Assembly: GCF_000520595.1 (NCBI RefSeq)
Contig: NZ_KI914979.1
Span: forward strand, 1 to 38,512
DNA: 38,512 nucleotides
Source: Arthrobacter sp. H5
GTDB taxonomy: Bacteria; Actinomycetota; Actinomycetes; Actinomycetales; Micrococcaceae
Direction of reading: 5' to 3'
The notes under the pieces were generated by a model. That model did not search any database. It worked only from the letters and a program-made list of their open reading frames with translations, and was not told the DNA's origin. Shown here one piece after another: positions 1-7,584 of the stretch. Made by a program: the position numbers and the translations under genes. Numbering within the stretch: position 1 is the stretch's first letter; each line of letters starts with the position of its first letter.

Positions 1-278
1 GTTCCCGTGGACATCAGGTAAGCAGCCCAGAACCACAAATGCAGCGCGGTATGGGTCTTGTGCAGGACTGTACCGGCCGTCAGAGACACCTGATAGGCGC
101 AGCCACCGCACTGCCATAGTCGTCGTGCTGCTATCGGCCACGCCGTTGTGCCGCCACACCGCGGACAGACGAAACCCTCAGGCCACCGGCACTGGAACAG
201 ATAGTCCAGACACGCCTGCTCATCGCCGAATCTGGCCTGGAAATCCAATATCGTCCGCGGAAAATCTGGCTTGGCCAT
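1..278 (-). CDS. IS1595-family transposase, N-terminal part (runs off left edge)
   Basis: The first 92 codons of a transposase are visible, reading leftwards off the window. The N-terminus is a zinc ribbon with Cys38-x2-Cys41 and Cys57-x2-Cys60, followed by a YQVSLTAGT-like stretch and an H-T-xxx-L-xxWFWAAY segment. This order is typical of IS1595/ISXO2-type transposases, in which the ribbon precedes a DDE/DDN domain that would lie outside the window. The start is ATG at 278. The element's terminal inverted repeat should lie a little upstream of the start, roughly 280-330, but I could not define it. The gene marks the left side of a region full of broken genes, consistent with a mobile-element-rich accessory zone. 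Confidence 0.85.
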   Translation of the reverse strand, partial: MAKPDFPRTILDFQARFGDEQACLDYLFQCRWPEGFVCPRCGGTTAWPIAARRLWQCGGCAYQVSLTAGTVLHKTHTALHLWFWAAYLMSTG

Positions 279-306
279 GAATAAACCCTACCTGAGCTAA
301 CCGTTC

Positions 307-321
307 ACCCACTAGTTGGGT
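307..321. repeat. Short inverted repeat between transposase and methyltransferase
   Basis: ACCCA and TGGGT face each other across CTAGT. The hairpin sits in the 142-base gap between the divergent end of the insertion element and the 3' end of the methyltransferase gene. There is no T-run on either strand, so it is not a convincing terminator; it could belong to the insertion-element end. Confidence 0.3.
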
Positions 322-420
322 TACTCGGTTGCCACTTGCTGAGATCCGCGACGGTGAGACACGTGGTATCAACACCCCACGATTGGCGAAAAGAGCGCTC
401 GAGCTCGACCAGGGTGATGG

Positions 421-1266
421 TCATGACTTGCGGGCGACGATCGTATACGTGCAGGGAATAAGGACTCGCTCGGCTTCGGGCCATGCGAAACCGTCGGGCA
501 CCTCGATCATGCGGGAGGAGAACTTCCATGGGAGTGTCGCGCCCTCGTCAACGCGAAGGATCTGCAGACCCACCCCGATGAGGGAGTTGATGATGTCAGA
601 CAACGGGTGCGCCCATTGGTACGTCCGGGAATGAGCGACCGTGCCATCTCCTGCGTAGGTCGACTCCTCGTCCCACACCTGCGCCTGATTGGTGCTGAAG
701 TACGGGTAGCGAAGCCGCAGTTCGTCAGCGTCTTCATCCATGGCATAGAGCATCGGATGACCGTCGCGGATGTAGAACGTCCCGCCGGCCCGGAGCAGGC
801 CGGCTATCTGGGCTGCCCAACGGTCCAGATCCGGGAACCAGTTGATGGTTCCGATGCTGGTGTAGACGAGGTCGAAGTCACCGGTCACAGCGGCGCGAGC
901 GTCAAGAACATCGGTTTCCACCCATGTCGCGTCGAGATTCAGTCGCTCGGAGAGTTGGGCTGCTGATGCCAGCGCGGCCGGCGAGAAATCGACGCCGGTG
1001 ACCCGGGCTCCTGCCCTGGCCAGTGACAGGGTGTCAGTGCCGATATGGCACTGAAAGTGGCACACATCCAACCCCGCAACGGTGCCACCAGGGAGAAAGG
1101 GCGACAGAGCGATCAGATCCGTTCGGATGACAGAGCTCAAATGGTCAGGGGCGTCGAGGTCGCTGATCCCGTACGCCTTTTCGTGCAGCGGGACCCTGTC
1201 CTCCCAGTTCTCCCGATTACTCGCACGCGCAGCATCCCAATCGATCACTATCCGGTCATCACCCAT
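421..1266 (-). CDS. Class I SAM-dependent methyltransferase
   Basis: A 281-residue cytoplasmic protein with a Rossmann-type methyltransferase fold. Motif I is the variant LDVCHFQCHIGTDT (about residues 66-79), followed by GARVTGVDFS (86-95) carrying the acidic residue that binds the SAM ribose, and TDVLDA (118-123) near the adenine site. The QCHxGxDT form of motif I is seen in a known subgroup of small-molecule methyltransferases, but the substrate cannot be read from sequence. The ATG at 1266 gives the usual N-terminal helix of this subgroup. The gene is divergent from the P-loop gene that follows. No truncation is seen; this is one of the few intact genes in the first 2.6 kb. Confidence 0.85.
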   Translation of the reverse strand: MGDDRIVIDWDAARASNRENWEDRVPLHEKAYGISDLDAPDHLSSVIRTDLIALSPFLPGGTVAGLDVCHFQCHIGTDTLSLARAGARVTGVDFSPAALASAAQLSERLNLDATWVETDVLDARAAVTGDFDLVYTSIGTINWFPDLDRWAAQIAGLLRAGGTFYIRDGHPMLYAMDEDADELRLRYPYFSTNQAQVWDEESTYAGDGTVAHSRTYQWAHPLSDIINSLIGVGLQILRVDEGATLPWKFSSRMIEVPDGFAWPEAERVLIPCTYTIVARKS

Positions 1267-1372
1267 GAGGCGAGCTTATGAGCAAAAGGGCCACGACGGG
1301 CGGCCCCCGTCCTTCCGCATGTCCTCACTCGAGTCCATACCTCAGGCCCTTCAGGGCATTACGGTGGAACCC

Positions 1373-1882
1373 ATGACGGCGGTACCGGCCCAACGGGTCC
1401 TCTTCCATGGCGTGACCGGCAGCGGGAAGACCTCAGCCGCCCACGCCTATACCGTTATCACCGGTATCCCCGAGTTCTCAGCCGACGACGACCTCGGGTG
1501 GCTCCCTAACTGGGAGGGCCGCCCCATCGAGGACCAATATCGGATCGCAGCCAGCATCGCCGCGCGCGACCGGTGGGTCCTCGACAGTGCCTACTCGTCC
1601 TGGCGGGACATCATCCTCGCCCGCACAGATCTCATCGTGTTCCTCGACAACCCCAGATGGCTCTCCCTCGGACGCCTCGTCCACCGGACCATCCGCCGAA
1701 TCGTCAGCAAACAACCCGTGTGCAACGGCAACACGGAAACCCTCCGACGCGCCCTCGCGAAGGACTCCATCATCGGCTGGCATTTCAAAACCTTCTCCCG
1801 GAAACGGGACGCGATCGAGAAGATCAGGGCCGATCCGTCCATGCCTGCCCTCCTGTCCTGTCCTGTCCTGTCCTGTCCTTGA
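1373..1882 (+). CDS. Adenylate-kinase-like P-loop NTPase, C-terminus frameshifted by a TCCTG repeat
   Basis: As read, 169 residues. Walker A is GVTGSGKT (residues 13-20). Further family marks are a DDLGW segment, DRWVLDSAYSSW, a DLIVFLDNPRW strand (Walker B-like) and VCNGNTET, all found in actinobacterial small P-loop kinases of the adenylate kinase/topology-modulation type. The cellular substrate of that group is unknown to me. The reading frame runs into five TCCTG units and stops at TGA 1880-1882 after an atypical LLSCPVLSCP tail. The natural family ending (LKRPHELDAWLA) is present directly downstream in another frame, to a stop near 1944. Removing one unit or adding two would join them. 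ATG 1373 was chosen because it places Walker A near the N-terminus; in-frame ATGs also exist at 1319 and 1265. Confidence 0.75.
   Translation: MTAVPAQRVLFHGVTGSGKTSAAHAYTVITGIPEFSADDDLGWLPNWEGRPIEDQYRIAASIAARDRWVLDSAYSSWRDIILARTDLIVFLDNPRWLSLGRLVHRTIRRIVSKQPVCNGNTETLRRALAKDSIIGWHFKTFSRKRDAIEKIRADPSMPALLSCPVLSCP
1851..1879. repeat. Pentanucleotide tandem repeat (TCCTG)5-TCCT
   Basis: Five perfect TCCTG units (1851-1875) plus TCCT lie inside the 3' part of the P-loop kinase-like gene. Because the unit is not a multiple of three, each gain or loss changes the frame. With five units the protein ends at 1882; with four or seven it would continue in frame into the family's normal C-terminal segment. 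Slipped-strand changes at such repeats are well known in phase-variable genes, but whether this one varies is not visible from one sequence. Confidence 0.9.
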
Positions 1883-1947
1883 AACGACCACACGAGCTCG
1901 ACGCTTGGCTGGCAACTGGCGCCCCGCGCCGGTCGGACGGGTGACCG

Positions 1948-2542
1948 ATGAAGGCTGAAGGAATGAGCGCAGACATAGGGGCCGATCGATACGGTGCCGG
2001 GATTATCATCGAACCGCACTCACCGGACTGGGCGCGCCAGTTCCGGCTCGTCGCCGACGCTATGGACATCATTCTGGCTGGACTGTGGATCACATCGATC
2101 GAGCACGTCGGCTCGACGGCCATCCCTTGGACTACCGGCCAAACCCATCCTCGACATCGACATCATCGTTCCGCGGGACGTCATCGCTCCCGCCACCGAA
2201 GCGCTCGAAGATGCGGGTTACACGCACCTTGGAGACCTCGGAGTAACGGACCGTGAAGCCTTCGCGGCACCCGATGAGACACCAGCGCGCAACGTCTACC
2301 TATGTGTGGCCGACACGCTGCACGTCCGCAATCACCTGGCCGTGCGGGCGGCACTCCTCGCGCACCCCGCACTCCGGGACCGATACGGCTCGGTGAAACG
2401 ACAGCTGGCAGCCGAACCGGACATGAACATCCACCGCTACACCGCAGGCAAGTCCGCCGTCCTCCAGGACATCCTCGCAGCCTCGGACCTCACCGCCGAG
2501 GAGAAGAGGAAGATCTACGAGCTCAACACCCGACAGGAGTGA
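1948..2542 (+). pseudogene. GrpB/UPF0157 family protein, frameshifted
   Basis: The two halves of a GrpB-family (UPF0157, nucleotidyltransferase-like) protein lie in different frames. The first half reads to ..ITSIEHVGSTAIP in the frame of the ATG at 1948 (an internal ATG at 1963 is another plausible start). The second half, GLPAKPILDIDIIV onward to the TGA at 2540-2542, is shifted by one base. The family motif HVGSTAIPGLPAKPxxD is restored exactly if one T of the TT at 2127-2128 is removed. The C-terminal part, with Y-x4-R-x-L and the YTAGKSAVLQDIL helix region, looks otherwise intact. It is either a young pseudogene or a sequencing error. Function in the family is poorly known. Confidence 0.85.
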
Positions 2543-2814
2543 TCGAAGCGGCCACGAGCCCAACGACGCCCAAAGAGGGCCGCACCCCCGCCACCACCCC
2601 AGCACAAAGCCCGCCATCCTGACGAAAAGTCACAGGAATGGATCAGAACCTTTTGGGTCTCAAACGGTCCTTTATGCCACCTCCCTTCTCAACAGGGCTG
2701 GGAGTGCTCCACACACAGCTCAAACCAGGTTTCAATTGGATATGTACCGCCCCTCCTGCCCATCGGCTAACGGACAGCTTGCTTGGGCCAACTTTGCGGC
2801 TTTAGCCTCAGTTG

Positions 2815-3228
2815 ATGGAGCCCGTCGAGTACCGAGTGATTACAGTGCGCCAAGGAACTGTCCGCCCAAGCGGCTCCTGGCTTTATGTATGGGTAGACAC
2901 CGTTGACGGAGCGGTTGCATACGTTGGGGCCACCGGTTTCGACCCTGAGCTCCGTGCGCATCTACACCTGATGAGTGACAACCCGGATCACGGACGAGTG
3001 CGGGCTTCGGTCCCGCACTATCGAGAGCGAGACTTTGACGTCCTTGCGTTCAGTCTCCCCGATAACGTGAAGCGGCCCGACGTAAAGGCGGCTCTGGTCG
3101 AGCAACTTGCCGCACACAGCCGTACGGCCAAAGAGAGTGCGGAAGCTGACAAGTTCTCCGACGTCACAGGCCCCATAATCGAGGCGCTTGAAAACTATCG
3201 CAACCAACTGCAGCAACCGTCCCGGTAA
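2815..3228 (+). CDS. Small protein with GIY-YIG-like motif
   Basis: 137 residues from ATG 2815 (an in-frame TTG lies one codon upstream). The N-terminal half carries YVWVD (about 24-28), AYVGATG (35-41) and then a charged helix with Arg47, His49 and His51. The spacing resembles the GIY-YIG nuclease core, in which two aromatic-glycine motifs precede an Arg-containing helix. The C-terminal half (residues 85-130) is a charged helical region. The match is short and the usual catalytic Glu is not obvious, so nuclease activity is only a suggestion. A 269-base gap without a recognisable gene precedes it. It stands alone between the GrpB pseudogene and a convergent ATPase gene. Confidence 0.5.
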   Translation: MEPVEYRVITVRQGTVRPSGSWLYVWVDTVDGAVAYVGATGFDPELRAHLHLMSDNPDHGRVRASVPHYRERDFDVLAFSLPDNVKRPDVKAALVEQLAAHSRTAKESAEADKFSDVTGPIIEALENYRNQLQQPSR

Positions 3229-3285
3229 GAGATCCCTTGCCGGGCGGCCGAAGTTAGCGAGGCGTCGGGCGCCTCGGTGGTGCAG

Positions 3286-4008
3286 TTAGAGATGCCTGAG
3301 GTACCGCTCGGGTGAGGTGAGGAATGCTTGCCAGCTCGTGACGAGGTCGAGGTTCTCCCACTGTTGAGGACGTAAGCCCCAGCTGCCTACTTCGAAGATC
3401 TGAGCATTTGGCAGAGCCGCTAGGAGGGGTGAGTGCATGGAGAGGATCACCTGGGACTTCCCTGACGCCACGAGTTCTTTCAGGACGCCGAGCAACGCAA
3501 GGCACCCCGAGAAGGACAATGCTGACTCTGGTTCATCGAGAACCCACAAACCTGATCCGCGAAAGCGATCGACCACGAGTTCGAGGAACGATTCACCGTG
3601 GGACATTTCGTGGAAGGGAACGTCCGGACCACTCGTGCTCGGATTCGACTCGAGGTAGGTAAAGAAGCCATGCATGGTTTCGGCTCTCAGGAAGTACCCG
3701 CGCCGAGTGGTGCTGGCGTTGCGGACCAGCTGGAGGTGATCAGCAAGGACCGACTCCGTTGAACGCGTCCTGTGTTGGGCTCCAGTCGAGCCGCCCTCGG
3801 GGGACAGCCCGTAGGCTAACGCGATTGCCTCGATGATGGTGGATTTACCGGACCCGTTCTCACCCACGAGGACGGTAGCGGGGCCGAGATCTAGTCCGCG
3901 ATCGAGGATCGTAGCTACTGGCGCCAAAGTCGCCGGCCACGTCCGCCGGTCCAGAGTGTTAGAGGGATGTTCGGTCAGTCTTCGGATGGGAAGTCGTTCG
4001 AAGGCCAT
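3286..4008 (-). CDS. AAA/ABC-type ATPase (stand-alone)
   Basis: 240 residues, cytoplasmic. Walker A is GENGSGKST (49-57), preceded by a strand-loop typical of SMC/ABC-like ATPases. An ABC-signature-like SHGESFL is followed by Walker B LWVLDEPESAL and the H-loop region ILSMHSPLLAALP. This order matches the short predicted ATPases of COG3910 type, which lack transmembrane domains and whose role is not settled; some work in defence or RNA/DNA maintenance. I chose the ATG at 4008, since the reading frame can be extended upstream but the extension has no family-like sequence. Convergent with the GIY-YIG-like gene and divergent from the next gene. Confidence 0.8.
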   Translation of the reverse strand: MAFERLPIRRLTEHPSNTLDRRTWPATLAPVATILDRGLDLGPATVLVGENGSGKSTIIEAIALAYGLSPEGGSTGAQHRTRSTESVLADHLQLVRNASTTRRGYFLRAETMHGFFTYLESNPSTSGPDVPFHEMSHGESFLELVVDRFRGSGLWVLDEPESALSFSGCLALLGVLKELVASGKSQVILSMHSPLLAALPNAQIFEVGSWGLRPQQWENLDLVTSWQAFLTSPERYLRHL

Positions 4009-4313
4009 GCGCCCAGTGTGCCAGCCGCGAGCTAGGACATTCAGTGATGTGCATGCTGGCCCGGGGCCGACACCGTCCCGCTCAAGGATCTCTCCGCGGG
4101 GCACAGCTTCAATGCCAGGCGAGCGGGCTGTCGTTATGGGGCGCTTCAAACCCTGGGCGGCAAAAGCCGTGCCGCCCGCTCCCCCAAGCACCGCGACTCC
4201 CTGCAATACCAACGTTCGGCCGCCTCAGGAGGATCAGAATCCTCGGTTGCTCAATGGGTCCTTTTTGCACGGTAGTCCCACTGGCGGCATCAAGTGCCAG
4301 CTATCATCCGGTC

Positions 4314-4976
4314 ATGACTGACTTAGATCTCCTCGTGACGGCCATCGCTGAGGATCTCGGCGACCCTTCCGCTTGGAGGGCCCCGATAGAGTTCCGCGAC
4401 TCTCTTGCGCTTTGCGCTCTGAACTCCGCCTATTCCCTGCGCGCGAGCTCGGCCGCAGGGACGAATGTACTTGCCCGGTACCGAGCACTTCGCCCAACGG
4501 CAGACACCGACAGTGGCCCAGACCTGATGAAGGTCATGGATAGCGCAGGTGGCCCCGCAGACTTCGCCCGTGACGTCCTGCACAACGAAAGCAAACTCCC
4601 CGGTACGAACCGTTTGCGACCTGAGGGTATCTACGAGGGTCTCTCCCGGCTCGCAGCACTGGACACCGCAGTGACGAGCACAGAACACCTCCGAACCGCC
4701 GCCACCAACGGAAGTACCTCCGCAAAGACAGCATGGCTTTCAGTCAATGGCTTCGGCACGCTTGCCTGGTCATACCTGATCATGAACGCAGGAGTCAGCA
4801 CAGAAACAAAACCAGACGTGATGGTGCAGCGCTACCTCGCCCGAGTTCTCCCCGACGACAACAGACCTACTCCCGCACGAACACGGCAGCTCCTCCAGCT
4901 CGCGGCCACGAAGCTCGCTGCTGAACCCCGGGACTTAGACCGAGCAATATGGCTGTACGAGAGTCCGTCGAAGTAG
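4314..4976 (+). CDS. Hypothetical protein with possible HhH-GPD-like segment
   Basis: 220 residues. I do not recognise a named family with certainty. A central segment (SVNGFGTLAWSYLIMNAGV, then KPDVMVQRYLARVL) resembles the helix-hairpin-helix plus downstream KxD..V.R pattern of endonuclease III-type proteins (there: GVGPKTA then DTHV.R). Charged helices flank it on both sides. A TATCAT hexamer at 4302-4307 lies six bases before the ATG, which would fit a leaderless mRNA, but there is no clear -35 box. The roughly 300-base gap between this gene and the divergent ATPase holds no further gene that I can support. Confidence 0.55.
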   Translation: MTDLDLLVTAIAEDLGDPSAWRAPIEFRDSLALCALNSAYSLRASSAAGTNVLARYRALRPTADTDSGPDLMKVMDSAGGPADFARDVLHNESKLPGTNRLRPEGIYEGLSRLAALDTAVTSTEHLRTAATNGSTSAKTAWLSVNGFGTLAWSYLIMNAGVSTETKPDVMVQRYLARVLPDDNRPTPARTRQLLQLAATKLAAEPRDLDRAIWLYESPSK

Positions 4977-5127
4977 TCGCCTGATTGGAGATCCCTCAGC
5001 GGGATACGCCAGCCGCTGCAATGACCGCTGACCCGGCACCCAGCCTCAAAAAATCCGCCATCGTCAAAAACACTCACAGGCAGGGGCCGTGGCCACCCCA
5101 CTGCTCTCGCGGTCGCAACGTCGCTAG

Positions 5128-5418
5128 GTTGGTGACCGATTCGAGGTCGAACCGGCAGTTTTCACCATCCCCGATCTATTGGAAAACTGGGAAGCCTTTT
5201 TCACAGACCTGGCCCAAGCCTTGGGGGAAGCCGATTCTTACCTGGTGACCCGCCATAACCACACCGACGACAACTGTTAGCGGCCAGGTGCGGTGGATGA
5301 AGTCATTTGGGCGTTCGCGTATAACTCTCTGCACCCGGTGGCCTTCTTCAGATCCGAAACAGAGGCATTTCACTGGCTGAACGGCTACCGCCAGGAGCGA
5401 CGCGAACCGGCCACCTAG
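5128..5418 (+). pseudogene. Unidentified reading frame interrupted by in-frame TAG
   Basis: A single frame stays open from 5128 to the TAG at 5416-5418 except for one internal TAG at 5278-5280. It reads FEVEPAVFTIPDLL... before the stop and VDEVIWAFAYNSLHP... FHWLNGYRQE after it. The composition is protein-like on both sides, and no start codon is seen before 5128, where another TAG (5125-5127) closes the frame. I do not recognise the family. It may be a remnant of a small gene with a nonsense mutation and a lost 5' end. It ends at the converging antitoxin stop. The rest of the 4977-5414 gap shows nothing I can name. Confidence 0.35.
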
Positions 5419-5768
5419 GATGCCCGGTGCAGGTACTGGTGCAGTGCCTCGCGCACAATCTCGCTCGGTTTGCGGTGTTCAGCTTCGGCCCGCTCCCCCA
5501 GCTCGCGCAGCAATTCCTCCGTCAGCCGGTAGGAACGCACCGGCGCCGGTGCTGCCTTACCACTCAGTGAAGGCCGGCCAACGGAACGCTGCACGGCTTC
5601 CGGGGATCCCAGCGCGGCTTCCAGCAGTGCCTGACCAGCACCCGGGCCGTCGCTCTTAGTGAACACGGCACCTTCGGGCAGGGTATCCATGTTCTCGGCC
5701 GACTCCGCCAGCCGATGATAGCGCTCCTGCTCCTGGCTGGTCAGTGCAGGCTCGTTGTTCCTGGTCAT
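5415..5768 (-). CDS. Ribbon-helix-helix antitoxin of a type II toxin-antitoxin pair (BrnA-like)
   Basis: 117 residues. The N-terminal 70 residues are acidic and probably the toxin-binding part; the C-terminal 40 residues (VRSYRLTEELLRELGERAEAEHRKPSEIV in pattern, then REALHQYL) form a ribbon-helix-helix fold with a basic strand, as in CopG/MetJ-type repressors. Its ATG (5768-5766) shares a base with the toxin stop in a TGATG overlap, so the two proteins are translationally coupled, toxin first. That gene order is the one of BrnTA pairs. The antitoxin is expected to neutralise the toxin and repress the palindromic promoter upstream. A GTG one codon earlier is an alternative start. Confidence 0.75.
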   Translation of the reverse strand: MTRNNEPALTSQEQERYHRLAESAENMDTLPEGAVFTKSDGPGAGQALLEAALGSPEAVQRSVGRPSLSGKAAPAPVRSYRLTEELLRELGERAEAEHRKPSEIVREALHQYLHRAS

Positions 5769-6040
5769 CACTGCCTCTCTTCTGCAATGTCGATGATTTT
5801 CCTCCGGGCTTCCATCACGTGGAAGATCACAATGTCCGCCGGCGGGGTGATGATCGCCATGACTTCAAGCATCGCCTGGCGGTTCCGTGGCGGGCCGATG
5901 AACAGATCCGGGCGTTGACCGCCCTCAATGCGCGGCTCATCAAACTTCTCGATCCGATAGACGAAATTCTGCATCGCAAACAACGCATCCGCTTGGTCGA
6001 TGCCGTGCTTCGCTGCGCTGTCTGTCCATCGAATCGCCAC
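5768..6040 (-). CDS. Toxin of a type II toxin-antitoxin pair (BrnT-like)
   Basis: 90 residues from GTG 6040. The pattern is IRWTDSAAKHGI, then an EKFDEPRIEGG turn, LFIGPPRN, LEVMAIITPPADIVIFHVMEAR, a small alpha/beta protein like those encoded ahead of RHH antitoxins in actinobacteria and comparable in layout to BrnT (RelE-like ribonuclease fold). No nuclease residues can be assigned with confidence. An ATG at 6079 would add 13 hydrophobic residues that overlap the operator, so GTG is preferred. TACAAT at 6052-6047 and TTACAT at 6074-6069, 16 bases apart, form a promoter that would start transcription at or next to this GTG, suggesting a leaderless message. Confidence 0.7.
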   Translation of the reverse strand: MAIRWTDSAAKHGIDQADALFAMQNFVYRIEKFDEPRIEGGQRPDLFIGPPRNRQAMLEVMAIITPPADIVIFHVMEARRKIIDIAEERQ

Positions 6041-6042
6041 CT

Positions 6043-6084
6043 TTATATTGTAGTACAGTACCGCAATAATGTAATACAATATAA
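6043..6084 (-). promoter_or_regulatory. Toxin-antitoxin promoter with long inverted-repeat operator
   Basis: A 14-base left arm (6043-6056, TTATATTGTAGTAC) faces a 14-base right arm (6071-6084, GTAATACAATATAA) with 13 of 14 positions complementary and a 14-base spacer. On the minus strand the right arm covers the -35 (TTACAT) and the left arm the -10 (TACAAT). An RHH dimer pair bound here would block the promoter, the usual autoregulation of type II modules. The stretch is strikingly A/T-rich compared with its surroundings. Confidence 0.75.
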
Positions 6085-6103
6085 GAGCGAATAGAATTGC
6101 GGG

Positions 6104-6371
6104 GTGGAGCTAAATGGAACCATCCGCGCGGCCCTCGGGTCTGCCGAAGACAAGAGCTCTCCCGCGCAGACCGAGATGGAGGCATTGAGCGAGCGCGAGT
6201 TGCGCGTGCTCAGGCTCCCTGTCGACCGAGCTGAGCGGGCCCGAGATTGCCCGTGAACTATTCGTGTCGCTGAACACGCTCCGCACCCACACGAGCCACA
6301 TCTTCGGCAAACTCGCCGTCCACAGCCGCCCGGCAGCAGTCCGTTACGCCAGGGAACAAGGACTGCTCTAG
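6104..6371 (+). pseudogene. LuxR-type helix-turn-helix regulator, C-terminal remnant with frameshift
   Basis: What remains is the GerE/LuxR DNA-binding domain of a large (MalT-like) regulator. The segment MEALSERELRVLRL lies in the frame of GTG 6104, and STELSGPEIARELFVSLNTLRTH plus the end ..AAVRYAREQGLL lies one base further, to TAG 6369-6371. Deleting one C of the CCC at 6217-6219 restores RVLRLLSTELSGPEIA, the family pattern. Hundreds of residues that would form the ATPase and TPR parts of such a regulator are missing upstream. So this gene is both truncated and frameshifted. Its usual small neighbour is still present downstream. Confidence 0.8.
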
Positions 6372-6495
6372 GCCTGAGGTCATAGATCACCGCATCGGTC
6401 ACCAGATGTGGTGATGGCCAGCCATCACACGTCTTCATAGATTTGGGAGGTCCTTGGCGCCCGCCCTGGGGTAACCCCAGAAAAGGTGTGCGCTC

Positions 6496-6717
6496 GTGCA
6501 ACACACAAGATATGAAATTCGCATTCAAGGTCTCCTCGATGCGTATTGGGGCGAGTGGTTCGGGGGTCTCACCGTCACCAACGAGAGCGATGGGACAACA
6601 ACACTCTCCGGCGCCGTGACCGATCAGGCTGGGCTCCACGGCTTGTTGAGAGAGGTTGGCGCACTCGGCATGACATTGATCTCGGTGAACTTGATCGAAA
6701 CCCACGAGCCGAAGTAG
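6496..6717 (+). CDS. Small conserved protein usually found next to LuxR/MalT-type regulators
   Basis: 73 residues from GTG 6496, with AAAAGG about nine bases ahead. The sequence YEIRIQG...WFGGLTVTN...GTTTLSGAVTDQAGLHGLLREVGALGMTLISVN has a compact alpha/beta pattern, ending in a strand. From memory of actinobacterial genomes, proteins of this pattern (TLSGxxxDQxxLxGLLxxxxxLGxxLxSV) are often encoded beside large LuxR-family regulators; no biochemical role is known to me. Here the regulator is ruined but this gene is intact, so it may be an orphan. A 124-base gap separates it from the regulator remnant. Confidence 0.6.
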   Translation: MQHTRYEIRIQGLLDAYWGEWFGGLTVTNESDGTTTLSGAVTDQAGLHGLLREVGALGMTLISVNLIETHEPK

Positions 6718-6760
6718 CGGGACCACGTTTTTGGTCCACCCGAGCAGCAATCTCGCCAAC

Positions 6761-6773
6761 ATTGTTGAACAAT
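6761..6773. promoter_or_regulatory. Predicted GntR operator upstream of pxpA
   Basis: ATTGTT-G-AACAAT is a perfect 13-base palindrome 52 bases before the pxpA start. The same palindrome occurs twice in front of the divergently placed Nramp-like/DUF1445 operon (14214-14226 and 14238-14250). The half-site TTGT..ACAA fits GntR-family sites, and a GntR gene sits at the end of this operon. A CATACT hexamer just downstream may be the -10, so binding would overlap the promoter. Confidence 0.75.
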
Positions 6774-6825
6774 CCATACTTCTCGTGCATCCTAAAGAGA
6801 CCACTTCAACGAGACGGGGATCACA

Positions 6826-7584
6826 ATGACCTTTATTGACCTCAACAGTGACGTCGGCGAATCCTTTGGAAACTGGACAATGGGCGACGACGCCGCGATC
6901 TTCCGTTCGGTCTCCAGCGCCAACGTCGCGTGCGGGTTCCACGCCGGCGACCCCTCCACCATCGCCCAGACCTGCCGCGATGCCGTTACCGCCGGCGTCA
7001 CGATCGGCGCGCATGTGGGCTACCGCGACCTCGCTGGGTTTGGCCGGCGGTTCCTGGACTGCTCCCCCACCGAACTGGCCGACGACGTCCTCTACCAACT
7101 CGGCGCCCTCGACGCGATCTCGCGCGCGGCCGGTGGCAATATCCGCTATGTGAAGCCGCACGGCGCCCTGTACAACACCATCGTCACGCACAAAACACAT
7201 GCCCAGGCCGTAGTAGACGCCGTCAAGGCCTTCGGCGGGGATCTTCCGCTGCTGCTGCTGCCGGGTTCGGTGGCGCTGACAACTGCCGAGGCCGCAGGAC
7301 TGCGCGGGGTAGCCGAGGCCTTCGCCGACCGCGCCTACAACCCGGACGGAACGCTGGTCTCCCGCCGCGAACAGGGCGCCGTCCTTCACGACGAGGAAAC
7401 GGTCGCCGCCAACATGGTCCGCCTCGCCACCGAGGGCACCATCATCGCCCGGGACGGTTCGGCAATGAAGACCACCGCGGAGAGCATCTGCCTGCACGGA
7501 GACACAGCCGGAGCCGTGTCCATGTCGGCAACAGTCCGCCGTGAGCTGGAGGCTGCCGGCGTCGGTATCCGGAGCTTCGTGTGA
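6826..7584 (+). CDS. pxpA: 5-oxoprolinase subunit A (LamB/YcsF family)
   Basis: 252 residues, full length for the family. Typical segments are [11 protein letters not shown] (4-14) with acidic residues of the active site, [12 protein letters not shown] (about 34-45), [16 protein letters not shown] and [10 protein letters not shown]. PxpA with PxpB and PxpC forms the bacterial ATP-dependent 5-oxoprolinase that opens pyroglutamate to glutamate. The start ATG 6826 has GGGGAT 5-10 bases ahead. The stop overlaps the GTG of the next gene by four bases (GTGA), indicating translational coupling. First gene of a four-gene operon controlled by the palindrome at 6761. Confidence 0.95.
   Translation: MTFIDLNSDVGESFGNWTMGDDAAIFRSVSSANVACGFHAGDPSTIAQTCRDAVTAGVTIGAHVGYRDLAGFGRRFLDCSPTELADDVLYQLGALDAISRAAGGNIRYVKPHGALYNTIVTHKTHAQAVVDAVKAFGGDLPLLLLPGSVALTTAEAAGLRGVAEAFADRAYNPDGTLVSRREQGAVLHDEETVAANMVRLATEGTIIARDGSAMKTTAESICLHGDTAGAVSMSATVRRELEAAGVGIRSFV

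Noticed and set aside
1851-1879. CRISPR or transposon-end repeat
   Set aside because: Five-base unit in direct tandem without spacers, inside a gene; it is a simple sequence repeat.
4009-4313. N-terminal extension of the AAA/ABC-type ATPase
   Set aside because: The frame is open, but the extra 68 residues have no family-like sequence and precede a normal start at 4008.
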